This document shows, one piece after another, positions 34,705 to 44,172 of a stretch of 64,000 nucleotides of DNA. Each line of letters begins with the position of its first letter. The stretch's first letter is position 1. The position numbers were made by a program, and so were the translations under genes. Below the pieces are notes generated by a model, which had not been told where the DNA came from, made no database searches, and saw only the letters and a list, made by a program, of their open reading frames with translations. The stretch is from assembly GCA_009691715.1 (NCBI GenBank), contig SIAN01000006.1, forward strand, positions 62,001-126,000. Direction: 5' to 3'. This stretch comes from Planctomycetota bacterium (lineage in GTDB: Bacteria > Planctomycetota > B15-G4 > SIAN01).

Positions 34705-36840
34705 TCAATTGAACTTCGTGTAGGTCCCGCCCGCGTCCTGCGCGATCCATTCGAGCAGCGGGAAGTCGCTGCCGACCGCGACGCAGTGGATCTTGATGTG
34801 GCGGGTCTCGTTCCAGCCGGCGATGTGCTGGCGGATCAGGCCGAGGTCGGTCACGGTGCCAGCACTCGGCTCGCCGTCGGTGAGCAGGAAGATGGTGTCG
34901 ACGCCGGAATCGATGAAGGCGAAGGCGAGCGCGTCGTAGATGTTGGTGCCGCCGCGCGAGCCCAAGTGCTCGACCCAGTCGATGGCTTCGGCGCGCGCCT
35001 TGTCGCTCATCGCGATCGACGACTCCTTCCACTTCTGGATCGAGGCGTTGAAGGTGACCATGTTGAACGACGACGCCGCGTCGAGCGCGCCGAGGGTCTT
35101 CACCAGCTCCTGCTTCACGATCTCCATCCGCGTCGCGGCCCGGTCGCCGATCTTGACGCTCTCCAACTGCTCGGCCATCGAGCCGGAGATGTCGACCACG
35201 AAGACCACGTGGTGCGACTCGATCTTGACCCCGAAGAAGCGCGCGCTGGTCGTCTGACGCAGCCGCTTGCGCTCGCGCTCCGCAACCTTCTTCTCCAGCT
35301 CGGCCCCAGCGATCAGCGGCAACACGCTGCCGCCGCCGTCCCACCACTTCTTCCAGGTCGCGGCGTCGGTGTCGTGCAGCTCGCCGGTCAGACGAAACAG
35401 CGTCGAGCCGAACTCGACCTGCGTGCGGCCGCTCTCCTGCTGCATCTGCGCGACGATTGCGCCGACGCTGTCGCGGTCGCGCAGCTTCTCCAGCGCGGCG
35501 AGCGCGAGCAGGCGCGTCGACCAGTCCGCATGCGAGATGGCGGTGGTGAACAGCGCGAGGTCGGCCGCGACCGGCGGATCGGAGAGCGACTGCAGCGCGG
35601 CATTCCTGATGTCGCGATCGTCGCCGGCGGCCATCGCCAGCAAGCGCTTGCGCCAGCTTTCGGTGGCGGCACCGTGGATCGCGGTCAACGCCTTGACCAG
35701 CGCCGGCTCATCACCGGTGCGCTTCGACTTGGCGAGCTCCTTTTCCAACGGCTCGATCGCGTCGACGTCGCGCGCCTCGCCCAGCACCCGGATCGCGAGG
35801 CGGCGCACTTCTTCGTCTTTCTCGTCGGCTTCGCCGCGCACCTTCTTGCGCAGCTTGTCGTCCGCGACCAGCAGCCCCTTCACGGCATGCAGCGCAAACA
35901 ACCGCTCGTGCGGCTTGCCCTTGCCGACCATGCCGGCGAGGCGCTTGTTGACACCCTCGTCGCCGAGGCCGCCGACCAACTCCGCGATCGCTGCGCGCAG
36001 GTACTCGCCGGTCGTCGCCTGCGTCGTCCCGATCTCGATCAGCAGGTCGGCTGCCTTGGTGCCCTTCTTCTGCGCCAGGATCCGCGCGGCGACTTCGCGA
36101 TCGGTCGGCAGCGCGTTCACCTGCTTCAACGTGTCGATGGCGAGATCGGCAACGCCCGCGGTATCGCGCACCGCAAGCTGCTCGAGCGCGATCCGCCGCA
36201 GCGAGCCTTCGTGCACGTCCTTGAACGCCTTGATCAGTTCGCCGTCCCTCAGGCTCTTCACGCGCGCCTCGAAGGCGACTTCGCGCAGCTTCTTCGGCAG
36301 CTTCTCGTCGGCGTAGAGCTTCTGGTACCAGTCGGCGTGCGCGGCCGGGTCGGCGAGCTTCCCGTGCAGCCGCAACGCCCGCTCGCGCACCTGCTGCTGG
36401 ACCGGCAGTTCGACGATCTTCGCCAGATAGACCGGCGCCTGCTTCGCGCAGCGTTCGAGCGCCTCGAAGGCGGCGTCGCCGATCTCGAGCTCTGACGCGT
36501 TGGCGGCGACCGTCGCCACGTGATCCAGAGCGATCGGCGCGGCATCGCCGGCGCCGGCGAAACTGGCGAGCGCGCGCAGCACCTCGCGCTTCATCCAGAT
36601 ACTGCTGACGTGGCGATAGAAGTCGACCAGTGCGCGCGCGGCCGCCGGCGTCTTCAGCAGCGCCAGCTTCGCGATCAGCTCCGGATCGGCCTCGTCGCGC
36701 GCCGACTCGAGATCACCGGCGAGCTTCGCCTCGTCGCCGCCCGCGTCTTGCGCAGCCTTCGCGATCGACGCGGCGGCACTCGCGATCGGCAGAGCGACCA
36801 GCCACAGCATCACCACCGCCGCGCGTCGCATCGTCTTCAT
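34705..36840 (-). CDS. Exported HEAT-repeat protein with C-terminal von Willebrand factor A domain
   Basis: 711 aa from ATG 36840; the start MKTMRRAAVVMLWLVALPIA is a signal peptide, and longer upstream readings overlap mfd. Residues ~50-480 are HEAT/armadillo-like helical repeats (REVAFEARVKSLRDGELIKAF, RRLAIRVLGEARDVDAIEPLEKEL). Residues ~540-711 are a VWA domain with a good MIDAS: VVFVVDISGSM, later T and D in TIFLLTDGEPSAGT. It probably binds metal-dependently to a protein partner in the periplasm. It is divergent from mfd with 64 bp between start codons. Confidence 0.85.
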   Translation of the reverse strand: MKTMRRAAVVMLWLVALPIASAAASIAKAAQDAGGDEAKLAGDLESARDEADPELIAKLALLKTPAAARALVDFYRHVSSIWMKREVLRALASFAGAGDAAPIALDHVATVAANASELEIGDAAFEALERCAKQAPVYLAKIVELPVQQQVRERALRLHGKLADPAAHADWYQKLYADEKLPKKLREVAFEARVKSLRDGELIKAFKDVHEGSLRRIALEQLAVRDTAGVADLAIDTLKQVNALPTDREVAARILAQKKGTKAADLLIEIGTTQATTGEYLRAAIAELVGGLGDEGVNKRLAGMVGKGKPHERLFALHAVKGLLVADDKLRKKVRGEADEKDEEVRRLAIRVLGEARDVDAIEPLEKELAKSKRTGDEPALVKALTAIHGAATESWRKRLLAMAAGDDRDIRNAALQSLSDPPVAADLALFTTAISHADWSTRLLALAALEKLRDRDSVGAIVAQMQQESGRTQVEFGSTLFRLTGELHDTDAATWKKWWDGGGSVLPLIAGAELEKKVAERERKRLRQTTSARFFGVKIESHHVVFVVDISGSMAEQLESVKIGDRAATRMEIVKQELVKTLGALDAASSFNMVTFNASIQKWKESSIAMSDKARAEAIDWVEHLGSRGGTNIYDALAFAFIDSGVDTIFLLTDGEPSAGTVTDLGLIRQHIAGWNETRHIKIHCVAVGSDFPLLEWIAQDAGGTYTKFN

Positions 36841-36904
36841 GGTCGCCTCATCACGCCCGCGTCCTGCAACCGAGCCAGCGCGTTTCGATGGTAGCTTGCC
36901 AGCG

Positions 36905-39900
36905 ATGAGCGCTCCGTCCCTTCCGCGGCCCCCGATTGCAGCTTCATTGCTGGCCGTGGCTCGCGGCGAGCGGGCGCGCGCGATCGTCAGCGAAGTGCAC
37001 GGTTCCGCGGCAGCGCTCTTCGCCGCGGCGCTGCCCGACGCGACCGGTGCGCGCCTGCTGGTGGTGTTGGCGCGCGGCAGCGACGCGAAGGACTTCGAGC
37101 TCGACTGGCAGGTGATCGCGCCCGAGATCACGTCGGTCCGGCTGCACGAATTGGAACGCTTCGAAAGCGGCACGCCGGAGCAGCGGCGCAACCGCAGCGA
37201 ACGCGAGAAGGCGCTCGCAGCGCTGCGCGATCGCAACGGGCCGCGTGTCGTGATCGCGTCGCTCGCGTCGCTCTCCGATCCGGCCGGCGATCCGCGGGCG
37301 CAACGCACCGAACAAATGGTGCTGAAGGCAAGGCAGCGCATCGATCGCGAAGAGCTGCGCCGTCGCCTCTATTCCAGCGGCCTCGAACCTGCGGCGCTGG
37401 TCTCGGCGCCCGGCGACCTGTCGTTCCGCGGCGACATCGTCGACTTCTTCCCGTACGGCGCCGAGCGACCGACCCGCATCGAGCTGTTCGACGACGAGAT
37501 CGAGTCGTTGCGCGCGTTCGACCCCGAATCGCAGCGCTCGACTGGCGAGCTGCTCGAGGTCGAGATCCTCGGCACCGTCGCTGCCACCGTCGTGCAGCAG
37601 TCGACGACCGAGGGCGTGCGCCGCTTCACCGCGCTTGACCATTTTGCGGCCGCTCCGCTGGTGGTGCGCATCGATCCGGTCGCGCACGACTTCGCCGTCG
37701 CCAAGCTCTCCGAGGAACAGCCGGCACGCGCCGGCGAGTTGCAGCAGGCGCTCGATCGCGCCGCCGCGCTGCCGCGCATCGACCTCCATCCGGAGCTCGT
37801 CGCCGGCGCCGATCAGGTGCTCGGCGCGCGTCCCATCGACGGTGCCGGCGGCATCCACGAACTCGGCAGCTTCTGCGAGCGGCTGCCCGAAACGGTCCAC
37901 AAGCTGGTGGTCTTCTCTGCGACGCCGGCCGAAGGCAAGCGCATCACCACACTGCTGCGCGCCCACCTGCCGCCGGTGCCGCGGCGCAGCGCCGTCGACG
38001 CGCGCGGCAGCCTCGCCGCCGGCTTCGTCGCGCCGTCGCTCTCCATCTGGGTCGGCAACCACCACGAGCTACTCGGCCGCACGCGGCTCATGCGCGTCTC
38101 CGAGTTGAAGGCGACCGCCGGGCGCCCGATCCGCGAGATGCTCGAACTCACGCCGGGCGAGTTCGTCGTGCACCAGACCCACGGCGTCGCGCTCTACCGC
38201 GGCATCAAAGAGCAGCGCCAGGAGGGCGGCACCGAGGACTACCTCGAGCTCGAGTTCGACGAGGCGACGCTGCTCTACGTGCCGGCGTCGAAGATCGACC
38301 TGATTGGTCGCTACATCGGAGCAGGCGCGACGGCGCCGAAACTCGACAAGGTCGGCGGCAAGTCGTGGGCGCGCAAGAAGCAGGACGTCGAGACCGCGCT
38401 CGACGAGATGTCGGGCGAATTGCTCGAACTGCAGGCGCAACGCAAGACCCGCCCCGGCCACGCCTACACGCCCGACGATGAAATGCAGGCGGAGTTCGAC
38501 GCGTCGTTCCCGTTCGCCGACACGCTCGATCAGGTGACCTCGACCGAGGAGATCAAGCGCGACATGCAATTGCCGCGCGCGATGGATCGGCTGCTGTGCG
38601 GCGACGTCGGCTTCGGCAAGACCGAGGTGGCGACGCGCGCCGTGTTCAAGGCGGCGACGCAGGGCAAGCAGGTGGCGATCCTGGCGCCGACGACGCTGCT
38701 GGTGCGCCAGCACTTGGAGACCTTCCGCAACCGCATGGCCGACTGGCCCTTGCGCGTCGAGGGTCTGTCGCGCCTGACGCCGCCGAAGGTGGCGAAGGAG
38801 GTGATCGTCGGGCTGCGCGAAGGGCACGTCGACATCGTGATCGGCTCGCATCGGCTGCTGTCGAGCAAGGTGTCGTTCAAGGACCTCGGCCTGCTGATCA
38901 TCGACGAAGAGCAGCGCTTTGGCGTCAAGCACAAGGAGACGCTGAAGCAGCTGAAGACGACCGTCGACGTGCTGACTCTCTCCGCCACGCCGATCCCGCG
39001 CACGTTGCACATGGCGCTGGTCGGGCTGCGCGACATCTCGACATTGCGCGAGCCGCCGCGCGGTCGCCTGCCGGTCGAGACGCGCGTGACCTACGAGGAC
39101 GACGACCTGATCCGCCATGCGATCGAGCGCGAGCTCGCGCGCGAAGGGCAGACGTTTTTCCTGTTCAACCGCGTCGGCCCGATCTACGACGTTGCCGCCA
39201 AGGTGAAGCGACTGGTGCCGGCCGCGCGGGTTGGCGTCGCGCACGGCCAGCTTCCCGGCAACCAGCTGGAGAAGGTCGCACTTGCCTTCGCCAACCGCGA
39301 GATCGACGTGCTGGTCTGCACCACGATCATCGAGGCGGGCATCGACATCCCGACCTGCAACACGCTCATTGTCGAGCGCGCCGACATGATGGGTCTCGCC
39401 GACCTGCACCAGCTGCGCGGCCGCATCGGCCGCTCCGACAAGAAGGCGCACGCGCTCTTCTTCATCCCGCGCAAGCCGCTGCCGGCAGTCGCGCTCAAGC
39501 GGCTGCGCGCGCTCGAGACGCTGGCTCACCTCGGTTCGGGCTTCGACATCGCGATCCGCGACTTGGAGATCCGCGGCGCCGGCAACCTGCTCGGCAAGCA
39601 GCAATCCGGGCACATCGCCTCGATCGGCTACGACCTCTACTGCCGCATGCTGGCCAAGTCGATCGCCAAGCGGCGTGGCACCAAGCTGCCGGCCGATCCC
39701 GAGGAGATCGACATCGGCATCGGGTTGCCGGCGTTCCTGCCGCGCGAGTACGTCCGTTCGAGCCACCAGCGGATGGAACTGCTGCGACGGCTCGGCGAGG
39801 CGCGCGGCGACGAGGCGGCAGCGCAGTTGCTCGAGGAGATGCGCGATCGCTACGGGCGGCCGCCAGAACCGCTCCAGAACCTGGTCGATCTGTTCCGGCT

Positions 39901-40150
39901 GAAGGAGATGAGCCGGCGGCTCGGCATCTCGCGCATCTTCCACCCGGGCGGCGGCGAGGTGCTGCTGTTCGTGCGCGATTACGCCCGATTCGGACGCTTG
40001 CGGCTGCGGCGTGGCGAAGGGCGCCACGTCGAAGGATCGCGCGTGCTGGTGATCCTGCCGCCAGAGGTGCGCACGCCGCAGGAGCTGGCGCGTTACCTTC
40101 TGGAGGAATTGCGCGAGCGGGCGCCGGCAGTGGGAGGGATTCGAACGTGA
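36905..40150 (+). CDS. mfd: Transcription-repair coupling factor Mfd
   Basis: 1,081 aa from ATG 36905, slightly shorter than typical Mfd (~1,150). The order is conserved: UvrB-homology region (APGDLSFRGDIVDFFPYG), RNA-polymerase-interaction CarD-like domain (ELTPGEFVVHQTHGVALYRG, EDYLELEFDEATLLYVPASKIDLI region 38242-38303), helicase with Walker A CGDVGFGKTEVA, DEEQRFG, SATPIPRTLH and RGRIGRSDKKAHA, then a TRCF C-terminal domain. It displaces stalled RNA polymerase and recruits UvrA. The stop overlaps the next gene's GTG by 4 nt. Confidence 0.95.
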   Translation: MSAPSLPRPPIAASLLAVARGERARAIVSEVHGSAAALFAAALPDATGARLLVVLARGSDAKDFELDWQVIAPEITSVRLHELERFESGTPEQRRNRSEREKALAALRDRNGPRVVIASLASLSDPAGDPRAQRTEQMVLKARQRIDREELRRRLYSSGLEPAALVSAPGDLSFRGDIVDFFPYGAERPTRIELFDDEIESLRAFDPESQRSTGELLEVEILGTVAATVVQQSTTEGVRRFTALDHFAAAPLVVRIDPVAHDFAVAKLSEEQPARAGELQQALDRAAALPRIDLHPELVAGADQVLGARPIDGAGGIHELGSFCERLPETVHKLVVFSATPAEGKRITTLLRAHLPPVPRRSAVDARGSLAAGFVAPSLSIWVGNHHELLGRTRLMRVSELKATAGRPIREMLELTPGEFVVHQTHGVALYRGIKEQRQEGGTEDYLELEFDEATLLYVPASKIDLIGRYIGAGATAPKLDKVGGKSWARKKQDVETALDEMSGELLELQAQRKTRPGHAYTPDDEMQAEFDASFPFADTLDQVTSTEEIKRDMQLPRAMDRLLCGDVGFGKTEVATRAVFKAATQGKQVAILAPTTLLVRQHLETFRNRMADWPLRVEGLSRLTPPKVAKEVIVGLREGHVDIVIGSHRLLSSKVSFKDLGLLIIDEEQRFGVKHKETLKQLKTTVDVLTLSATPIPRTLHMALVGLRDISTLREPPRGRLPVETRVTYEDDDLIRHAIERELAREGQTFFLFNRVGPIYDVAAKVKRLVPAARVGVAHGQLPGNQLEKVALAFANREIDVLVCTTIIEAGIDIPTCNTLIVERADMMGLADLHQLRGRIGRSDKKAHALFFIPRKPLPAVALKRLRALETLAHLGSGFDIAIRDLEIRGAGNLLGKQQSGHIASIGYDLYCRMLAKSIAKRRGTKLPADPEEIDIGIGLPAFLPREYVRSSHQRMELLRRLGEARGDEAAAQLLEEMRDRYGRPPEPLQNLVDLFRLKEMSRRLGISRIFHPGGGEVLLFVRDYARFGRLRLRRGEGRHVEGSRVLVILPPEVRTPQELARYLLEELRERAPAVGGIRT

Positions 40151-41175
40151 CGATCAGCAGCGGCGGGTCCTTCATCGTCGGGGCGCTTGCGGTGGTCGCG
40201 CCCGCATGGGTGCAGGAGACTCCGCCCACCGACACGATCGATGCCAACTTCGTGATCGCGTCCGCGAACAGCGCGGTGGTCACCGTCCACGATGTGCTGG
40301 TGGATTGGAGCCTCCTGTCGCGGCGCAACGCCAACCCCGATCGCCCCGCGTTCCCGACCCGCGACGAGCAGCAGAAGCTCGCCAAGCAGCTCGTCATCGA
40401 ACGGCTCTGGCTGGCGCACGCGAAAGCGTTCCCGTTCTGGCCAGAGATCGTCACCGACAAGATGATCACCGACGAGGCGCGCGACATGTACGGCGCGCTT
40501 TGGATCGATCCGAAGCTGCCCGCGGACGAGCACGACCTGATGCGGGCGAAGGCAGAGAGTTCGCTCGCGATGCAGATCGCGCTGCAGAGCGATCCGGAGT
40601 TCAAGCGCGTCTCGCTGGCGAGGCCGAGCGACGTGCAGCGGTCCTGGGACCTGAATCCGGAGCTGCACCGGGTGCCGACTCGGGTCGCTCTCGGCCGCGT
40701 GACGCTCGGTCGCGCCCTGCACGGTGCGGAGGTCGAGTCGAAGGCGGCGCGGCTCCGTCAGCTCGCGGTCGAGAAGGCGAGCCTCGAGGCCGCAGCCGCC
40801 GAGCTGGCGCCGGGTGACTACGCCATCGTGCGCGTGGATGACCTCGAACGCGACCAGAACCTGCGCGACGACGTGCTGGCGTTTGCGCGCGGCGCCGAGG
40901 CCGGCGAATTGTCGATGCCGATCGCGGGCGAGGCCTCGGTGATGCTCTTCTGCGTGGTGAGCCGCGAGCCGGGGCGCGAGCTCACGTTCGAGGAGGCCTC
41001 GAGCAACCTGAAGCGGCTGATCGAGAACCGCCGGCGCGAGCTTCGTGCCCAGCAGTATTTCGTGTTCAACATCCTCACGCAGTCGTTCTTCCTGCCGCAG
41101 GACCTGTTTGACGACGAGATCGAGCAATTGGTGCCGGGCACGAAAGCGAACAAGACGCGGCAGGCCGGAAACTAG
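40147..41175 (+). CDS. Exported PpiC/SurA-like foldase, divergent
   Basis: 342 aa from GTG 40147, which overlaps the mfd stop (GTGA). The N-terminus is signal-like (GGSFIVGALAVVAPAWVQ). IASANSAVVTVHDVL and LAKQLVIERLWLAHAKAF resemble the SurA N-terminal chaperone region, and ELTFEEASSNLKRLIENRRRE the C-terminal helix of parvulin foldases. The parvulin domain itself (about 170-290) is poorly conserved, so isomerase activity is doubtful. A foldase next to mfd is common in bacterial genomes. Likely periplasmic. Confidence 0.6.
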   Translation: MTISSGGSFIVGALAVVAPAWVQETPPTDTIDANFVIASANSAVVTVHDVLVDWSLLSRRNANPDRPAFPTRDEQQKLAKQLVIERLWLAHAKAFPFWPEIVTDKMITDEARDMYGALWIDPKLPADEHDLMRAKAESSLAMQIALQSDPEFKRVSLARPSDVQRSWDLNPELHRVPTRVALGRVTLGRALHGAEVESKAARLRQLAVEKASLEAAAAELAPGDYAIVRVDDLERDQNLRDDVLAFARGAEAGELSMPIAGEASVMLFCVVSREPGRELTFEEASSNLKRLIENRRRELRAQQYFVFNILTQSFFLPQDLFDDEIEQLVPGTKANKTRQAGN

Positions 41176-41177
41176 GC

Positions 41178-42977
41178 GTGCTCGACGAGGCGGTGATCGC
41201 GGCAGGGTGCGCGGCGACGGCGGCTCTAATCGTAGGGCCGCGGGCGCTGGCGCGATCGGCGCAGGAACTCCGGTCGCTGGTGCCGCTTGGAGCGCGGGCA
41301 TGGTGGCTCGCGGGAGCGGCGTTGGTCGCGATCGCGTTTGCCGCTCGCTTCTACGTGGCGCCACGCGAAGTCCTCGCTACCGCGGCGCTGACGACGGCCG
41401 GCTTCGCGGCGCTCTACGCCATCGCGCGCCGCTTCGAGTCGATCGCGGAAGCAGCTTGGAGCGCGACGCAGCGGATTGGCTGGCCGACGATCGCGGCGGG
41501 CACGTCGATCGCCGCGCTGCTGGTCTCGCGCTTCGTGCTCGACGAATTTCCGCACGTGAGCGACGAGGTCGCCTACCAGTTCCAGGCCAAGTCGATCGCG
41601 GGCGGCCATTGGTGGTTGCCGGCGCCGCCCTTCGCCGATCGCTTCGAACTGCCGCACGTCATGGTGCAGGCCGGCCCATCCGGCGACGCCCGCTGGTACG
41701 GCATCTTTCCACCGGGCTGGCCGCTGTTGCTGGCGACGGGCTTCCGCGTCGGCGCACCCTGGCTGGTGAATCCGCTGCTGGCGTTCGCGACCGTCGCGCT
41801 GTTCGCGCGGTTCCTCCGCCGCACCGGCCTCGATCCGGTCGAGCAGAAACTCGCGCTTCTCGTCATGACGCTCGCGCCCTGCTTCATCGTGCTCTCCGCC
41901 ACGACAATGTCGCACTCGGCGAGCCTCTTCTTCTTTGTGGCGCTGCTGTGGGGAGCGGCGAACCTGGAGCAGAGCGGATCGTGGCGGCACGCGCTGGTCG
42001 TCGCCGCCGCGCTCGCCGCCGGGCTGCTGATCCGCGGGTTCGACTTCGTCGCTGCGGGCGCTCCGATCGGGCTGTGGTTCGCGATCAAGGCCGTGCGCGG
42101 AACGGGGCGCGGTCGTGCGTGGGCGGCGCTGGCAGTCTTCGCGATCGGCGGCGGCGTCGCGATCGGCGCGACACTGCTCTACCAGCGCGAATTGTCCGGC
42201 GACGCCTTCGAAGTGCCGGCCGTCCGCTACTTCGAACACCAAGGGACCGGTCGCTTCGGCATCGGCTTTGGCGCCGACATGGGCACCTCCGACCACGGCC
42301 CGGAATGGCCGGGGTACTGGCCGACCGACATCCCGCGCGTGACCGGCTACCGGCTGATCGCGTGGTCGAAGGACCTCGGCAACCTGCCGTTCGGCGCGCT
42401 GCTGCTCGGCGGCCTCACGCTGGCGTCCTTCCGTCGCGAGCGACGCGCGTGGGTGCGACTGACTTGGGGCTGCGGCGCCAGCGTGATCGGCGCCTACGCG
42501 CTGCATTTCTATCCCGGCATCGCGTACGGGGCGCGCCACTACTTCCTGGCGCTGCCGGCGTTCGCGATCGCGGTCGCCGTCGCGATCGGCGCGATCGCGC
42601 GAGCCAGTCCGGACAGTTCGCGACTCGCGGCGACCAAGGCGCTGTGGCTCGCCCTCGTGGTGCACGCTCTCCTCTTCGGGCTCGCGCCGCGGCTGCACGA
42701 GTTCTCGGGTCGCTATCGCGGCGTCTCAGGCGAGTTGCGCGACGCGGTCGCCGCAAAGGGGCTCGACCACGCCATCGTCTTCGTCGTCAAGCAGGACAAG
42801 GGCTTCAAGTTCGCCGGGCCGCTGAACCAGCTGCCGCTCGCCGAGCAGCGCGTGATCTTCGCCCGTGATCGCGGCGCGCTGAACGCCGACGTCGAGGCGC
42901 AGTTTTCCGGCCGTGAGTCGTGGTCGATCCAGGTGCCTCGGCGCGGGCAGCCGTTCGAGTGGAAGCGGTTGCGGTAG
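41178..42977 (+). CDS. GT-C type membrane glycosyltransferase
   Basis: 599 aa from GTG 41178, two nt after the previous stop. About ten to twelve transmembrane helices spread over the whole chain. The first periplasmic loop has DEFPHVSDEVAYQFQAKSI, with the acidic SDE motif expected in GT-C enzymes of the ArnT/PMT (GT39-like) group. The C-terminal ~100 residues are soluble (VFVVKQDKGFKFAGPLNQ). It probably transfers a sugar from a polyprenyl-phosphate donor outside the cytoplasm; the acceptor is unknown. It is last in the mfd-foldase-GT run and converges on rsgA. TAG stop. Confidence 0.75.
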   Translation: MLDEAVIAAGCAATAALIVGPRALARSAQELRSLVPLGARAWWLAGAALVAIAFAARFYVAPREVLATAALTTAGFAALYAIARRFESIAEAAWSATQRIGWPTIAAGTSIAALLVSRFVLDEFPHVSDEVAYQFQAKSIAGGHWWLPAPPFADRFELPHVMVQAGPSGDARWYGIFPPGWPLLLATGFRVGAPWLVNPLLAFATVALFARFLRRTGLDPVEQKLALLVMTLAPCFIVLSATTMSHSASLFFFVALLWGAANLEQSGSWRHALVVAAALAAGLLIRGFDFVAAGAPIGLWFAIKAVRGTGRGRAWAALAVFAIGGGVAIGATLLYQRELSGDAFEVPAVRYFEHQGTGRFGIGFGADMGTSDHGPEWPGYWPTDIPRVTGYRLIAWSKDLGNLPFGALLLGGLTLASFRRERRAWVRLTWGCGASVIGAYALHFYPGIAYGARHYFLALPAFAIAVAVAIGAIARASPDSSRLAATKALWLALVVHALLFGLAPRLHEFSGRYRGVSGELRDAVAAKGLDHAIVFVVKQDKGFKFAGPLNQLPLAEQRVIFARDRGALNADVEAQFSGRESWSIQVPRRGQPFEWKRLR

Positions 42978-42989
42978 CTTCGCGCGCCG

Positions 42990-43976
42990 TCAGTACGAAT
43001 CGTGCCGCGCCATGCGCTCGCCCTCGCCGCCGAGCTCGGCCAGCAGCTTCTGGTAGTTGGCGAAGCGTTCCGCGCGGATGGTGCCGGCGGCGACGGCGGC
43101 CTTCACGGCGCAGTTCGGCTCAGGATCGTGGATGCAGGTCGCGAACTTGCACTTGGCGACCAGCGGGACGAACTCGCGGAAGTGGTGCGCCAGGTCGTGA
43201 CGCTCCATCGGCGGCAGGCCGAACTCACGCACGCCGGGGGTGTCGACCAGGTGGGCGCCGAACGCGAGCCGGTGCATGACGGCCGAAGTCGTGGTGTGCG
43301 CGCCGCGGGCCGTCTTGGTGCCGGTCGCGACCAGCGCACCGATGCGCGCGATGATCGCCGGATCGAGCGCGGCCAGCAGCGACGACTTGCCGACGCCGGA
43401 GTGGCCGAGCATCATCGCGACGCGTCCGCGCATCGCATCGCGAAGCTCCGCCAATCCGCTCGCGGCGGGGACGCTGGTCGGCAGCACGCGATAGCCGATC
43501 TCTTTCCACGGTTCGGCGAATCGCGCGGCCTCGGCCGTATCGACGAGATCGACCTTGTTCAGCACGATCAGCGGCTCGATCCCCTCGCACTCGGCTGCGA
43601 CCAGCAATCGGTCGACCAGCCCCGGACGCGTCGACGGCTGCTTCAACGACGCCACGATCACCAGCAGATCGACGTTGGCCGCGATCACCTGCCAGCGGTT
43701 CGGGTCGCGCGGGCGCGGACGCGCGATGCGGGTCGTGCGCGGCAGCACCTCCTCGATCGCGCCCTGCTCGCCGTCGAGTTCGACCTTGACGCGATCGCCG
43801 ACCGCGACCGGGCGGCTCTCTGGGTCGTCGTCCTGCTCCTCGAAGAAGCGGCCGCGCACGGTGCACGGCACCACGCGGTCGCCCACCTCGACGTGGATCT
43901 TCTTGCGATCGATCCGGACCACGAGCCCTTCGGTAGTGCCGGCCAGCGGAAACCCTCCTCGCCCGGGAGTTTTCAC
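42990..43976 (-). CDS. rsgA: Ribosome small-subunit-dependent GTPase RsgA
   Basis: 328 aa from GTG 43976. It has an N-terminal OB fold (GLVVRIDRKKIHVEVGD), then a circularly permuted GTPase: G4 VLNKVDLV, G1 GHSGVGKSSL, G3 DTPGVREFG, and a C-terminal zinc site CKFATCIHDPEPNCAV. It helps the late maturation of the 30S subunit. The start is uncertain: the GTG has no good ribosome-binding site, whereas an in-frame CTG at 43946 has AGGAGG seven nt upstream. Element C lies between this start and the divergent sigma-factor gene. Confidence 0.93.
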   Translation of the reverse strand: MKTPGRGGFPLAGTTEGLVVRIDRKKIHVEVGDRVVPCTVRGRFFEEQDDDPESRPVAVGDRVKVELDGEQGAIEEVLPRTTRIARPRPRDPNRWQVIAANVDLLVIVASLKQPSTRPGLVDRLLVAAECEGIEPLIVLNKVDLVDTAEAARFAEPWKEIGYRVLPTSVPAASGLAELRDAMRGRVAMMLGHSGVGKSSLLAALDPAIIARIGALVATGTKTARGAHTTTSAVMHRLAFGAHLVDTPGVREFGLPPMERHDLAHHFREFVPLVAKCKFATCIHDPEPNCAVKAAVAAGTIRAERFANYQKLLAELGGEGERMARHDSY

Positions 43977-43993
43977 GCGCCCCGGTTGGCGCC

Positions 43994-44166
43994 GCTCCAG
44001 TGTCCTGATCCGAAAGATCGCGAAAGAAGTCGGAGGCGAGCTCCGCGCAGGGCGAGGAGGGCCGACGACTTCAACTTCGAGGGAAGTTGATGAGGAGGCT
44101 CGACGAAGCCATGTGCGAAGCGCGCCCCGGATTCTGAAGCGAGGTTGAGGATCAGGACACTAGAGC
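43994..44166 (+). ncRNA. Structured RNA-like element C, directly before the ECF sigma gene
   Basis: 173 nt closed by an 18-bp stem with one mismatch: GCTCCAGTGTCCTGATCC (43994-44011) and GGATCAGGACACTAGAGC (44149-44166). The core has CCGACGA (44062-44068), a hairpin CAACTTC/GAAGTTG (44072-44078 with 44083-44089), TGAGGA (44091-44096), and then GGCTCGACGAAGCC, which can fold on itself. Elements A, B and D share this plan with different stem sequences. It ends 6 nt before the sigma-factor ATG, so the terminal stem would cover that gene's ribosome-binding region in plus-strand RNA. Confidence 0.65.
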
Positions 44167-44172
44167 GCCGGA

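Noticed and set aside
34651..36495. A 614-codon plus-strand frame opposite the VWA-HEAT gene
   Set aside because: No signal, domain or ribosome-binding site; explained by codon bias of the real gene.
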